Of a DNA stretch of 64,000 nucleotides, positions 15,074 to 24,339 are shown one piece after another. The notes under the pieces were generated by a model. It was not told where the DNA came from. It saw only the letters and a program-made list of their open reading frames with translations, and made no database searches. How positions within the stretch are numbered: position 1 is the stretch's first letter; each line of letters begins with the position of its first letter. The position numbers and the translations under genes are program-made. Origin of the DNA: an uncultured Eubacteriales bacterium (GTDB taxonomy: Bacteria > Bacillota > Clostridia > Oscillospirales > Acutalibacteraceae); assembly GCA_934454845.1 (NCBI GenBank), contig CAKSGV010000002.1:1-64000 (forward strand), written 5' to 3'.

Positions 15074-15216
15074 TGAAAAGCTTTAAGGGCAGCTCACGCA
15101 AAAAGCAAACCGTTTGCCCAAGGACGATTTTCCGGCGGCCGCGCGTGTTCAGGATGTAACAGAGCACATCTTGATGTAGCACGAATAAAACGAGACAGCG
15201 AAGGAGGTAGAAAATT

Positions 15217-15366
15217 ATGAGAAAAATATTCTTTGGTATTGCGATTGAGTTGTTTGCTGTTTTACTGCAGCTTTCCTTGAAAGAAACAGTCGTTTCGCTT
15301 ATTGTCGGGTCACTGGGGCTTTTGGTAGCGTTTTTCGGGCTGTTCGGAACCGTCAAAAACAGATAG
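15217..15366 (+). CDS. Small membrane protein (49 aa), unknown function
   Basis: The frame starts at ATG 15217 with AAGGAGG 6 bases upstream. The 49-residue product has two hydrophobic stretches (IFFGIAIELFAVLLQLSL and VSLIVGSLGLLVAFFGLFG) and a basic end. It looks like a real two-helix membrane peptide but matches no family I recognise. It is one of a run of small genes (15217-15919), each with its own ribosome site. Confidence 0.6.
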   Translation: MRKIFFGIAIELFAVLLQLSLKETVVSLIVGSLGLLVAFFGLFGTVKNR

Positions 15367-15378
15367 GGGAGGTATTGA

Positions 15379-15486
15379 ATGAATGGATCAAAAATAAGAC
15401 AGTTTTTTAATTCAGACAGAATATGTAAAGAGAAAACCGCAAATATGCATATTGTTCCTAACTGCGAGAGATTGCAGAAAAATTAA
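15379..15486 (+). CDS. Putative small protein (35 aa)
   Basis: An ATG at 15379 follows GGGGAGG by 7 bases and gives a 35-residue polar product ending NCERLQKN. The next gene's ribosome site (AAAGGAGG) begins at its stop codon. Only the ribosome site and spacing support it. Confidence 0.35.
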   Translation: MNGSKIRQFFNSDRICKEKTANMHIVPNCERLQKN

Positions 15487-15500
15487 AGGAGGAAACCGAC

Positions 15501-15719
15501 ATGATGGTGACTTACGAACACTGTGAACACTGTGGAAGACTCATACCGGAGGGCGATGTTTACTGTGGTTTTTGCCGCGGTATAGCGGAAACGGATATTT
15601 CCGAACTTGATATGATCCATGACCCGGAAACAGATCCGCTGCCGCATCATGAATTTCCGGAAACCGACCAACGACCGTTTTCTTTGAAAAAAGCAATGAA
15701 ACCGGACGCTAATAGGTAG
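15501..15719 (+). CDS. Small zinc-ribbon protein
   Basis: The 72-residue product carries two CxxC pairs (CEHCGR and CGFC, 15 residues between them) near the N terminus, forming a probable zinc ribbon, followed by an acidic, proline-rich tail. AAAGGAGG precedes the ATG. Partner and function are unknown. It sits among small genes upstream of a beta-CASP nuclease. Confidence 0.7.
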   Translation: MMVTYEHCEHCGRLIPEGDVYCGFCRGIAETDISELDMIHDPETDPLPHHEFPETDQRPFSLKKAMKPDANR

Positions 15720-15799
15720 GCAGAACGAAAACAGGAGTCGACTGTGTGAAACTGTAGGCTCCCTGACTGAAAATTGTTTTATAATGGAAGGGCAAAAAC

Positions 15800-15919
15800 A
15801 TGAAAAAATGGAAAAAGATCATTCTTGCAGTATCGGCTATTGTTGCGCTTGTTGCCGTATTCGCTGCTGTTTATCTGTTTATCAGTCAAGGTAGGACCAA
15901 GTCGATTCTATATAGTTAG
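15800..15919 (+). CDS. Short membrane peptide, possibly the N terminus of a truncated protein
   Basis: ATG 15800 with GGAAGG upstream gives 39 residues: a basic start (MKKWKKI), a 20-residue hydrophobic helix, and a short tail ending in TAG. The first part looks like the signal anchor of a larger exported protein, so the frame may be what is left after a deletion. The next gene starts 37 bases later. Confidence 0.45.
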   Translation: MKKWKKIILAVSAIVALVAVFAAVYLFISQGRTKSILYS

Positions 15920-15956
15920 AGAGTCCGACAAATGAAAAACGAGAAAGGAGAATTTT

Positions 15957-17571
15957 ATGAAACTGACGTTTCTCGGTGCAGCACACGAGGTTACTGGCTC
16001 CGGCACCTTGCTTGAAGCCTGCGGCAAAAAGATCCTGGTAGACTGCGGCATGGAGCAGGGCCCGGATATTTATGAAAACCGCGAGCTTCCCGTGCCGCCC
16101 GCCGCCATAGACTTTGTTTTTCTCACACATGCCCACATCGATCATTCCGGAAAGCTTCCGCTGTTGACCAAAAACGGCTTTTGCGGGAATGTATATGCAA
16201 CGACCGCTACGCGCGACCTATGCGCCATTATGCTTGCCGACGCTGCACATATTCAGGAAACGGAAGCGGTTTGGAAGAACCGCAGGGCACTGCGCTCCGG
16301 TGAGGAAGGCTACACTCCGATGTATACCCTTGACGATGTAAAAAAAACTTATGCCGCAGTTTCGGGTGACTGATTACAAAATGGCGGTGAAGCCGTGTGA
16401 CGGCATATTGGCTGTATTTTATGACGCGGGACATCTGCTGGGCTCGGCAAGCATTAAAATATCGGTGACCGAAAACGGAGAAACTCACCATGTCGTTTTT
16501 TCGGGGAATGTCGGAACGCCGAGCAGACCGCTTCTGTGCCCGCCGAATGTGCCGGATGAAGCGGACACTCTGATTATTGAATCCACTTACGGAGACAGCC
16601 CGCGTCCGCCGCAGCCGAAGGATCTGGAGCAAAGGCTTGCCGAAATAATCGATCGAACGATTGCCGGCGGAGGAAATGTGGTAATTCCGTCCTTTGCGGT
16701 CGGGCGAACACAGGAACTCCTATATATGCTTCGGCGCATCAAGGACCAACAGCTTGCTCTTACCGATTTTTCGGTATATCTTGACAGTCCGCTTGCGATT
16801 GAGGCGACCAACATTTATAAAGAGACCCTCCGCAGTTACTTTGATGAGGAAACGAACGAACTGCTTGAGCGGGGAGTCAATCCTATCGGATTTGAGGGCT
16901 TGCATCTTTCGGTAACAAGCGATGATTCCAAAAAAATCAACGCAGATCCCATGCCCAAAGTCATCATCTCTGCTTCCGGTATGTGCGAGGCGGGGCGTAT
17001 CCGTCACCACTTAAAGCATAATTTATGGAGACCGGAGTGTACGGTCCTCTTTGTTGGGTATCAGGTGGAGGGGACGCTCGGCAGAAAGCTTTTGAACGGT
17101 GCACGGTATGTCAACCTGTTTGGGGAAGATGTCAAGGTTTCGGCACATATCGAAAATCTTGAGGGAATATCGGCACATGCCGATATGCTCCAGCTGGTGG
17201 ATTGGATATCCGCAATAAAAAAACAGCCGGTAAGGGTCTATGTCAATCACGGCTTGGACGGCGTCTGCGACAGCTTTGCCAAAATCGTTACCGAACGGCT
17301 TGGTATTGAGGCAACAGCCCCGTACAGCGGGGATGCTTTTGACCCGGTCATCGGTGCGCAGCTTATCGTCGGCAGCCGAAAAAAGGTGTCGCACATCGAT
17401 CACAAAAGGAAGGGGCGCTCCTCTGCAGTATGGAATAAACTGCACACAGCCGGTATGCGTCTTATGGGGATCATTGAGCGCAGCAGGGACTGCAATAGCA
17501 AAGAACTGGTTGTCCTTACCAACCGTATCAACGCTCTTTGCGATAAGCAGGAAAAGAAACTTAAAAAATAA
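15957..17571 (+). pseudogene. Metallo-beta-lactamase/beta-CASP RNA-processing nuclease, interrupted by a frameshift
   Basis: Two frames together encode about 535 residues of a beta-CASP metallohydrolase of the archaeal CPSF/KH-less type. The first (15957-16373) has GAAHEVTGS and the zinc motif THAHIDHSGKLP. The second (from about 16351) supplies DAGHLLGS, ESTYGD, the beta-CASP cap (VVIPSFAVGRTQELLY), SASGMCEAGRIRHHL and SAHADMLQLVDW. The frames meet near 16365: GTTTCGGGTGACTGA gives a premature stop, while one base fewer would continue into DYKMAVKP. A single inserted base explains it. If real, the zinc centre is split between two peptides and the enzyme should be inactive; a sequencing error is the alternative. 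Confidence 0.82.
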
Positions 17572-17624
17572 CATCACGCGGTGAAATATCCGCTTGAATA
17601 AATTTATGAAAGGCAGGGAAAACT

Positions 17625-17786
17625 ATGAAGTATATCTGTAATATTTGCGGTTTCGTGTATGACGAGGAGCGCGGCTGTCCCGAAGAGGAAATAGCGCCGG
17701 GAACAGCGTGGGAGAATATTCCCGACGATTTTATCTGTCCTCTCTGCGGAGTCGGTAAAGACGAATTTTACATGGAAACCAAGTGA
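17625..17786 (+). CDS. Rubredoxin
   Basis: This 53-residue protein is a textbook rubredoxin: CNICGFVYD at the N terminus and FICPLCGVGKDEF near the C terminus supply the four cysteines that hold one iron. Such proteins pass single electrons in the cytoplasm of anaerobes. The ATG at 17625 follows AAAGGCAGGG. It lies 14 bases before the flavodiiron gene, so it probably is cotranscribed and may feed electrons to it, even though that enzyme has its own rubredoxin domain. Confidence 0.95.
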   Translation: MKYICNICGFVYDEERGCPEEEIAPGTAWENIPDDFICPLCGVGKDEFYMETK

Positions 17787-17800
17787 CGGAGGAAACATAT

Positions 17801-19588
17801 ATGATAGCCAAAGATATTCACTACATCGGGGTAAACGATCATAGAATCGATCTTTTTGAAAGTCAGTATACGGTGCCGAACGGTGTGTCCTATAATTCCT
17901 ATGTTATCACAGACGGAAAGATTGCCGTGATGGATACCGTAGATGCAGCTTTTACGCACGAGTGGCTTGATAATCTGGAAACGGTTCTCAAAGGTAGGAA
18001 GCCTGATTATCTGGTGATTCAGCACATGGAGCCTGATCATTCGGCAAGCATAGCTGTTTTTAAGAAAAATTATCCCGATACCGCCATTGTGGCGACATCA
18101 AAGGCATTTGCCATGATGCATCAGTTTTTCGGAAAGGATTTTTCGGAAAACGGAATAAGCGTGTCCGACGGAGATACCCTTCCGCTGGGAACACACACCC
18201 TGCATTTTGTTGCGGCTCCCATGGTGCACTGGCCGGAGGTCATCGTCAGCTATGAGTCGACGGAAAAAATTCTTTTCTCTGCAGACGCATTCGGCAAGTT
18301 TGGCGCGCTTGATGTAAAAGAAGATTGGGCGGACGAGGCAAGACGGTATTATATCGGCATCGTCGGCAAGTACGGCAGACAGGTTCAGGCTCTTCTGAAA
18401 AAGGCGGCGGCTCTGGATATACGTGTTATCTGCCCTCTACATGGCCCGGTATTAAGTGAGAACCTTGGTTATTATCTTAATCTGTACAATACATGGTCGT
18501 CTTATGCTGTTGAAGCCGACGGTATTGTTGTTGCATACACCTCAGTTTACGGAAACACCAAAAGAGCGGTTGAACGACTTGTTTCGGGACTGCGCGCAAA
18601 CGGATGCCCGAATGTTGCGGTATATGACCTCGCACGCTGCGATATGTCTGCCGCCGTTGCCGATGCCTTCCGTTACGGAAAACTGGTTCTTGCAACCACT
18701 ACCTACAATGCCGATATATTTCCTCCGATGCGTCATTTTATTGAGGCACTGACCGAGCGGAATTATCAGAAGCGCACGGTTGCTCTGATCGAGAACGGCT
18801 CGTGGGCACCGCTTGCCGCCAAGGTTATGCGCGGAATGCTTGAAAACTCTGCGGACATTACCTTTGCATCAAATACGGCGAAGCTGCTTTCCGCACCTGA
18901 TGCAGACAGCAACAAACAGCTTGACGCTATCGCGGAGAAGCTTTGCCGTGAATATCTGGCGAGGAAGGATGAAACCGCGAACAAAAACGATCTGTCGGCT
19001 CTTTTCAATCTCGGCTACGGGCTGTATGTTGTCACCTCTAACGACGGCAAAAAGGACAACGGTCTTATTGTCAACACCGTGTCACAGGTCACAAATACGC
19101 CCAACCGTATCGCCGTGACAATCAACAAAGAAAACTACTCTCATCACATCATAAAACAGACAGGCATTATGAATGTTAATTGCCTGAGCACTGACGCACC
19201 GTTTTCGGTATTTGAAACATTCGGATTCCAAAGCGGCAGAACGGTGGATAAATTTGCATCCTGCGAACCTCTTCGCAGCGATAACGGCTTGGTCTTTCTG
19301 CCTAAATATATAAATTCATTTATGTCGTTGAAGGTTGTGCAGTATGTTGACTTTGATACCCACGGTATGTTTATCTGCGAGATCACCGAGGCACGTGTCA
19401 TCTCAGACAGGGAGACGATGACGTATACCTATTATCAGAAGCATGTCAAGCCGAAACCGCAAACCGAGGGCAGGAAAGGGTATGTCTGCAAGGTGTGCGG
19501 ATATGTATATGAGGGAGAAGAGCTGCCGGAGGATTTCATATGTCCGCTGTGTAAGCACGGAGTTGCGGATTTTGAACCGATCGGTTGA
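17801..19588 (+). CDS. Flavodiiron protein fused to flavin reductase and rubredoxin domains
   Basis: This 595-residue cytoplasmic enzyme reduces oxygen to water or nitric oxide to nitrous oxide. The metallo-beta-lactamase-like domain (about 1-240) holds the diiron ligands (HMEPDHSASI; PLHGPVLS). A flavodoxin domain (about 250-390) starts with YTSVYGNTKRAVE. A flavin reductase-like FMN domain follows (about 400-545, with GLYVVTSNDGKKDNGLIVN). A C-terminal rubredoxin ends the chain (CKVCGYVYEG and ICPLCK). In Moorella the flavin reductase-rubredoxin unit is the separate protein Hrb and works with FprA; here they are one chain that could take electrons directly from NAD(P)H. GGAGG precedes the ATG at 17801. 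Confidence 0.93.
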   Translation: MIAKDIHYIGVNDHRIDLFESQYTVPNGVSYNSYVITDGKIAVMDTVDAAFTHEWLDNLETVLKGRKPDYLVIQHMEPDHSASIAVFKKNYPDTAIVATSKAFAMMHQFFGKDFSENGISVSDGDTLPLGTHTLHFVAAPMVHWPEVIVSYESTEKILFSADAFGKFGALDVKEDWADEARRYYIGIVGKYGRQVQALLKKAAALDIRVICPLHGPVLSENLGYYLNLYNTWSSYAVEADGIVVAYTSVYGNTKRAVERLVSGLRANGCPNVAVYDLARCDMSAAVADAFRYGKLVLATTTYNADIFPPMRHFIEALTERNYQKRTVALIENGSWAPLAAKVMRGMLENSADITFASNTAKLLSAPDADSNKQLDAIAEKLCREYLARKDETANKNDLSALFNLGYGLYVVTSNDGKKDNGLIVNTVSQVTNTPNRIAVTINKENYSHHIIKQTGIMNVNCLSTDAPFSVFETFGFQSGRTVDKFASCEPLRSDNGLVFLPKYINSFMSLKVVQYVDFDTHGMFICEITEARVISDRETMTYTYYQKHVKPKPQTEGRKGYVCKVCGYVYEGEELPEDFICPLCKHGVADFEPIG

Positions 19589-19757
19589 GTTTAACCCGAT
19601 GAAAGAAAACTGAAAATAAAAACAGCTTTGGAAGGGATATATGGTTGCAATCTATCTGATCCGGTTCGGCATCGAAAGCATTATTGTAGCTTTTTCCCAT
19701 AGAAATTCCGATTGGTAATACAAGAGGTCCGCATGAAATAGATCAAACGGTAGATGA

Positions 19758-21134
19758 TACTCGAAAAAACGGTATGAGAGTGAAAAGACGGTTGCCGATA
19801 TTCTTCGTGCACGGATTGATGTCAAGTCAAGGTATGCAGCCGTACCGAAGGAAAAAATCGAGGCATGTGTTGCCGAGATTCAGGAAGAGCTTGAAGTGGA
19901 GTTGGATCCGTTACAGCGAGAAGCGGTTGAAATGGCACTGTGCAATCAGACTTCTATATTGACCGGCGGCGCAGGATGCGGCAAGACCACAACATTGCGG
20001 TTTATTATCGGGGTTATGGAAAAACTTTCGAAAATATGCCGCATTTCAGGTGTCAAGATTTCTCTTGCTGCGCCTACCGGTATGGCGGCGAAACGCATGA
20101 AGGCGGCAACCGGCAAGGAAGCCAAGACAATTCATAAACTGATAGAATATAATCCGGCGCTCACACTGAACGAAGATAATCCGCTGCCGTATGATTTCGT
20201 TATTGTGGATGAGTTGTCGATGGTTGACATTGATACAATGGCAATGCTGTTGCGAGCTGTTCGCAGTGACACTCAGCTTTTGCTTTTGGGGGAAGTCAAT
20301 CAGCTGCCGTCCATAGGCTCTGGTGAGGTTTTGCATGATATGATAAACAGCGGAATATTCCAGGTAACGGCGTTGAAGCGTTCTTTTCGTCACGGAGCCC
20401 GCAGGACCATTCTGGATAACGCCAATCGAGTTCTTGAAGGTAGCACGGAGCTTGATTTCGGACATTCGGACTGTGTATTCTACAATGTTCCGGATTCATC
20501 CGACGATAAGAACTGTAATCGCCTCAAGAAAATGCTGCTGAAGGTCTATTATGAGGAATATGCGGCCTGCGGCAGAAGTGCGGATAAGGTTCAGGTATTA
20601 TCCCCTATGAGGGTCAAGACACTTGTTTCCGTGGATCAGATCAATCCCAATTTGCAGGACACGGTAAATGCTTTGGTTGATGAAAAGGATGAAATCCGGT
20701 TCGGAGCGCATCGCTTCCGTAAAAACGACCGTGTCATGCAGACCTCGAACAATTACGATAAGAATATCTTTAACGGCGATAAGGGTGTTGTAAAAATTGT
20801 GTCGGGCAAAACGGAAAGGTTGGTTGTAGATTATGACGGGATTCCCGTGGAATACGAAAAAAAGGAATTTGACCAGCTTAAGCATAGCTTTGCGATAACC
20901 GTGCATAAATCACAGGGTGATCAGTTTCCTGTTGTTATCATACCAATCACCAATTATCACTCTGTTTTGTTGAACAGAAATTTGCTTTATACGGCGATGA
21001 CCCGTGCAAAGCACAAGCTGATATTTGTAGGCGATAGGGAAGCGCTTGAATACGCCATTCGAAATCTCCAAGGGTTAAAAAGAAATACTGCACTTTGTGA
21101 AAGGCTAAAGAAAACAGAGCAAAAAGCAGCATAG
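19758..21134 (+). pseudogene. RecD2-like DNA helicase, missing its N-terminal part
   Basis: The frame is open from 19758 with no ATG and ribosome site at its head. From RYESEKTVADIL on, the sequence matches the middle and end of RecD2 helicases: LDPLQREAVEMAL, Walker A TGGAGCGKTTT, APTGMAAKRM, Walker B VIVDELSMVD, LLLLGEVNQLPSIG, then the UvrD_C_2 end with FAITVHKSQGDQF and LYTAMTRAKHKL. About 300 N-terminal residues of the normal roughly 740 are missing. A GTG at 19896 could start a shorter protein, but it has no good ribosome site. The helicase core itself looks undamaged, so it was truncated fairly recently. Confidence 0.75.
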
Positions 21135-21163
21135 AGAAGGCGTCGCTTCGGCGACGCTTTCTC
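21134..21163 (+). terminator. Intrinsic terminator-like hairpin
   Basis: GAGAAGGCGTCGC pairs with GCGACGCTTTCTC (13 bp, one G-U) around a TTCG tetraloop, and ATATTT follows. It begins at the RecD-like stop codon. Confidence 0.7.
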
Positions 21164-21197
21164 ATATTTAAACATAAAAGTTTTACAGCATATCCTC

Positions 21198-21226
21198 TTG
21201 ACAATCCCCAAAAAGCAATGTATAAT
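21198..21226 (+). promoter_or_regulatory. Consensus promoter of the DUF234-type ATPase gene
   Basis: TTGACA (21198-21203) and TATAAT (21221-21226) are separated by exactly 17 bases, 46 bases upstream of the ATPase start codon. Confidence 0.8.
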
Positions 21227-21227
21227 A

Positions 21228-21254
21228 AACTCGTAAGTTAGTAACTCATAAGTT
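21228..21254 (+). repeat. Tandem operator-like repeats AACTNNNNAGTT
   Basis: Two 12-base units, AACTCGTAAGTT (21228-21239) and AACTCATAAGTT (21243-21254), repeat at a 15-base period. Each has AACT/AGTT dyad symmetry. They cover the expected transcription start just downstream of the -10 box, a good place for a repressor. The binding protein is unknown. Confidence 0.6.
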
Positions 21255-21271
21255 TGTAAAGAGGTGCTTTT

Positions 21272-22663
21272 ATGTTTTATTGCAGAGAAAAAGAACTCGG
21301 CGATATGAATAAGCGGTATACAAGGAGTGGATTTGAATGCCTTGTAGTTTACGGCCGGCGCCGTGTCGGTAAAACGGCATTGATTAATGAATTCTGCAAA
21401 GATAAGCCTACGGTGTTCTTTTCGGCGTTGAATGCAACCTCCCAAGAGAATCTTGAGGCGCTTTCCAAAGCAATCTATGAAAAGGAGCATCCGGGTGCGG
21501 AAACTGCGCCCGTATATCCGAGCTTTGATGCGGCATTTGCTGAGATAACACGAATGGCTGAAACTGAGAGACTGGTATTCGTCATTGATGAGTATCCGTA
21601 TCTCGCAAGGGCAAACAAGTCAATTTCTTCTCGCTTACAGCATATTATCGACCATACTTGGACAAACGGCAATCTGTTTCTTATTCTTTGCGGCTCTTCC
21701 ATGAGCTTTATGGAGTATCAGGTGCTTGGGTATGAAAGTCCGCTGTACGGCAGACGGACCGGGCAATATAAGATTCAGGCGTTGACCTATAAGGAAATGA
21801 CGGTTTTCAATCCCGATCTTACGAATGAAAATCAGGCGCTTATTTACGGCATTACGGGCGGTATTCCGCATTATATCAATAAGCTGGATGTTGAGGGCGA
21901 TGTCGACGCAGCACTGAAAGAAAATCTCTTTAATACTTCCAGTTACCTTTATGAGGAACCGGAAAACCTTTTAAAGCAGGAGCTTCGTGAGCCGGCGGTC
22001 TATAACTCTGTGATTGCGGCAATTGCCGGCGGGGCGTCCAAAGCAAATGAAATCGCAACCAAGGTCGGTTTGGAATCGGCTTTTTGCGCTAAATATCTTA
22101 AAGTTCTGCTTGACCTCGGAATCTTAAAAAAGGAGACACCGATCACCGAAAAGGCAGGAAGGAAAACCGTTTATGCAATCGGAGATAATTTCTTTCGATT
22201 TTGGTATCGGTTTGTGCCGCAGAATGCCTCGGCGATTACGGCAGGTCGTACCGACAAAATTTATGACACCATGATCAAGCGGCATTTCTCAGACTATATG
22301 GGACTTGTTTATGAGCAGATGTGCAAGGAATATCTGTTCCTTTATGCCGAGGATCTCCCGATTATACTCTCGGATATCGGTCAATGGTGGGGGAACGACG
22401 CAAAGGAGAAAAAAGAAGTTCAGATTGATATTGTCGGCACGCCGGTTGAGGGTAAGGAATATATTATCGGTTCCTGCAAATATCGCAATGAGCCTATCGG
22501 CACAGACGAGCTTGAGCTTTTGAAGCACTATGCCGATGTTTTCGGAAAAGGTGAGAAGTATCACTACTATATCTTTTCAAAGAGCGGATTTACCAAAGGA
22601 TTGCAGGCGCTCGGCGATAAAGGCGAAGTGAAGCTTATTACACTACAAGATATGTATGAGTGA
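21272..22663 (+). CDS. AAA ATPase with C-terminal DUF234/nuclease-like domain
   Basis: The 463-residue product starts with an ATPase domain of the archaeal-type ATPase family: REKELGDMNKRY, Walker A VYGRRRVGKTALI, Walker B LVFVIDEYPYLAR, and sensor region LILCGSSMSFMEYQV. The C-terminal third carries a winged helix (KVGLESAFCAKYLKVLLDLG) and a DUF234 region ending in a restriction-nuclease-like core (VQIDIVGTPVEGKEYIIGSCKYR, with the D...E/Q-x-K arrangement). Families like this are common in gut anaerobes and may form defence or toxin-like loci, but no function is established. GAGGTG precedes the ATG; two operator-like repeats lie at its promoter. Confidence 0.88.
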   Translation: MFYCREKELGDMNKRYTRSGFECLVVYGRRRVGKTALINEFCKDKPTVFFSALNATSQENLEALSKAIYEKEHPGAETAPVYPSFDAAFAEITRMAETERLVFVIDEYPYLARANKSISSRLQHIIDHTWTNGNLFLILCGSSMSFMEYQVLGYESPLYGRRTGQYKIQALTYKEMTVFNPDLTNENQALIYGITGGIPHYINKLDVEGDVDAALKENLFNTSSYLYEEPENLLKQELREPAVYNSVIAAIAGGASKANEIATKVGLESAFCAKYLKVLLDLGILKKETPITEKAGRKTVYAIGDNFFRFWYRFVPQNASAITAGRTDKIYDTMIKRHFSDYMGLVYEQMCKEYLFLYAEDLPIILSDIGQWWGNDAKEKKEVQIDIVGTPVEGKEYIIGSCKYRNEPIGTDELELLKHYADVFGKGEKYHYYIFSKSGFTKGLQALGDKGEVKLITLQDMYE

Positions 22664-22685
22664 AAATCGGCAAGGAGTATTGGAA

Positions 22686-24158
22686 ATGAGTAAAATAACA
22701 ATGATATCTGCCGGGAAAGAGATCCGACTGTCGCAGGAGATATATTACTATATCGCACGCAAAAGAGTTATTATACAGAGCTTATAAAAAAGAACCCGAA
22801 ATGGCGTTTTGCAGGTATCTACGCAGATGAGGGTATCACCGGTACAATGGTGAAAAAGCGTGACGATTTTCTTCGTATGATTGAGGATTGCGAAAAGGGG
22901 AAAATCGATCTTATTCTTATCAAGTCAGTATCGCGGTACGCAAGAAATATTATTGATTGTATCTCTTATGTCCGTAAGCTGAAAGCATTGGGAATCGGTA
23001 TTTACTTTGAAGAGCAGAACATCAATTCTTTGACAGAGGATAGCGAAGTATATATTGGTATCTATGGTGTTATGGCGCAGTCCGAAAGCGAGAATATCAG
23101 TGCAAATGTCAAGTGGGGAATCAATAAGCGTATGCAAAATGGTACTTATGCTTGCCGTTTTACTCTGCTCGGTTACAGGAGAAACAAGGATACAAAAGAA
23201 ATTTATATCGTCCCGGAAGAGGCAGAGACTGTTAAGAAAATCTTTCAGATGTACTTGCAGGGGAGAAGCCTTGATCAAATAAAGAGATACCTTGAAGAAA
23301 ATAATATTCTAACCGTCAGGGGAAATCCAGTATGGGATAAGGGTGTAATCAAATCCATGCTGACAAACGAGAAATATGTCGGCGATATAATGTTTCAAAA
23401 GACCTATCGGGAAGACTGCATAAGTAAAAGAACAAAGATCAATCGCGGGGAAATGGACAGGTATCTGGTTACGGATAATCACCCGGCGATTATTGATAGG
23501 GAAACATTTCGGATGGCAAAAAAGGAGATGGTGAAGCGAAGTTCTAAACGCCGTACTTCCTCCAACGCAGTTACCGAACTCGGAAAGTACAGTGGTAAAT
23601 ATGCGCTCAGCGAACTTCTTTTCTGTGATATTTGTGGAAGTCCGTTCAGAAGAAAGACATGGACAAGAAAAGGCGTAAAAAGGGTTTATTGGAGATGCCT
23701 AAACCATGTTGAAAACGGCGACAAGGCTTGCCCACAGTCAAGAGGGATAGAAGAGAGTGTTCTTCACGAGGCAATTTGCAGAGGAATGTCAAACGCTTGA
23801 AAATGCGATTAGGGAACTGCAGGAAAAAGCAAACGAAGCAGAGGAAATGTGCATCAGGACTGAAGGTAATAAAGAGCCATATATGGAACAAATCCAAAAA
23901 TACTATGCCTCAATAGCTGAACTTCGAGCTCGAATAATTGAAATAAAAAAGCAGCTTGAAAAAAGCGATGAATTTCAAACCGAGATGCAGCAAATCGACA
24001 GGTGGCTTGAAAACGAGGACATTTTGTTTGCCGAATATGATGACGATATTGTCCGGTATCTGATTGAAAGTATCCGTGTTACCGATGACTTAAAGCTGAT
24101 TATAAATGTCAAAGGCGATGCATCGGTAACGGAAGAATTGTATCAGAGAGAAGATTGA
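22686..24158 (+). pseudogene. Large serine recombinase, multiply damaged
   Basis: The remains of a large serine recombinase start at ATG 22686 (MSKITMISAGKEIR). About 40 residues are then lost: the catalytic segment Y-C-R-V-S-T with the nucleophilic serine is absent and the frame shifts near 22765. From YYTELIKKNPKWRFAGIYAD onward the resolvase domain is readable (SVSRYARN, EEQNINSL, MAQSESENIS), followed by the Recombinase domain (GYRRNKDTKEIYIVPEEAE), a zinc ribbon (CDICGSPF and C-x(n)-C), and a second break near 23795 that drops part of the linker. The coiled-coil tail (23801-24158) is out of frame with the middle. It cannot be active. Confidence 0.88.
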
Positions 24159-24186
24159 AACTTTTGCTTTCAAATGCAAAAAAGTC

Positions 24187-24215
24187 TTGACTTTTTGGTT
24201 GGGCTCCGTTATAAT
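24187..24215 (+). promoter_or_regulatory. Promoter in front of a short non-coding unit
   Basis: TTGACT (24187-24192) and TATAAT (24210-24215) with a 17-base spacer lie 28 bases after the recombinase tail. No gene with a ribosome site follows; an intrinsic terminator stands about 85 bases downstream. Confidence 0.65.
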
Positions 24216-24221
24216 AGGTAC

Positions 24222-24330
24222 AGTTAAGAAAAGACAAAGCGAATATACATATGAAAAAGGGTTTTCCCGGCGGTTGTATATTCGTGGAGTAAACACAAAA
24301 ATCCCGTACACTTTAGTGTACGGGATTTTT
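24222..24330 (+). ncRNA. Candidate small RNA (about 110 nt) with its own promoter and terminator
   Basis: From the predicted start near 24222 a transcript would run about 110 bases to a strong terminator: AAAATCCCGTACAC and GTGTACGGGATTTT flank a short loop (24297-24330), ending in a T-run. Within it GCGAATATACA (24239-24249) pairs with TGTATATTCGT (24275-24285), giving a second stem. A 13-codon frame (MKKGFPGGCIFVE, 24251-24292) lies between the arms but has no ribosome site. It could be a small RNA, a leader peptide unit, or a relic of the recombinase element. Confidence 0.45.
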
Positions 24331-24339
24331 ACTTATTAC
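24321..24339 (+). repeat. Direct repeat copy 1 (19 bp)
   Basis: CGGGATTTTTACTTATTAC occurs here and again at 24491-24509. Copy 1 begins in the right arm of the small-RNA terminator. Such a pair, 170 bases apart and next to a dead recombinase, could be relic attachment-site sequence or a local duplication. Confidence 0.55.
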
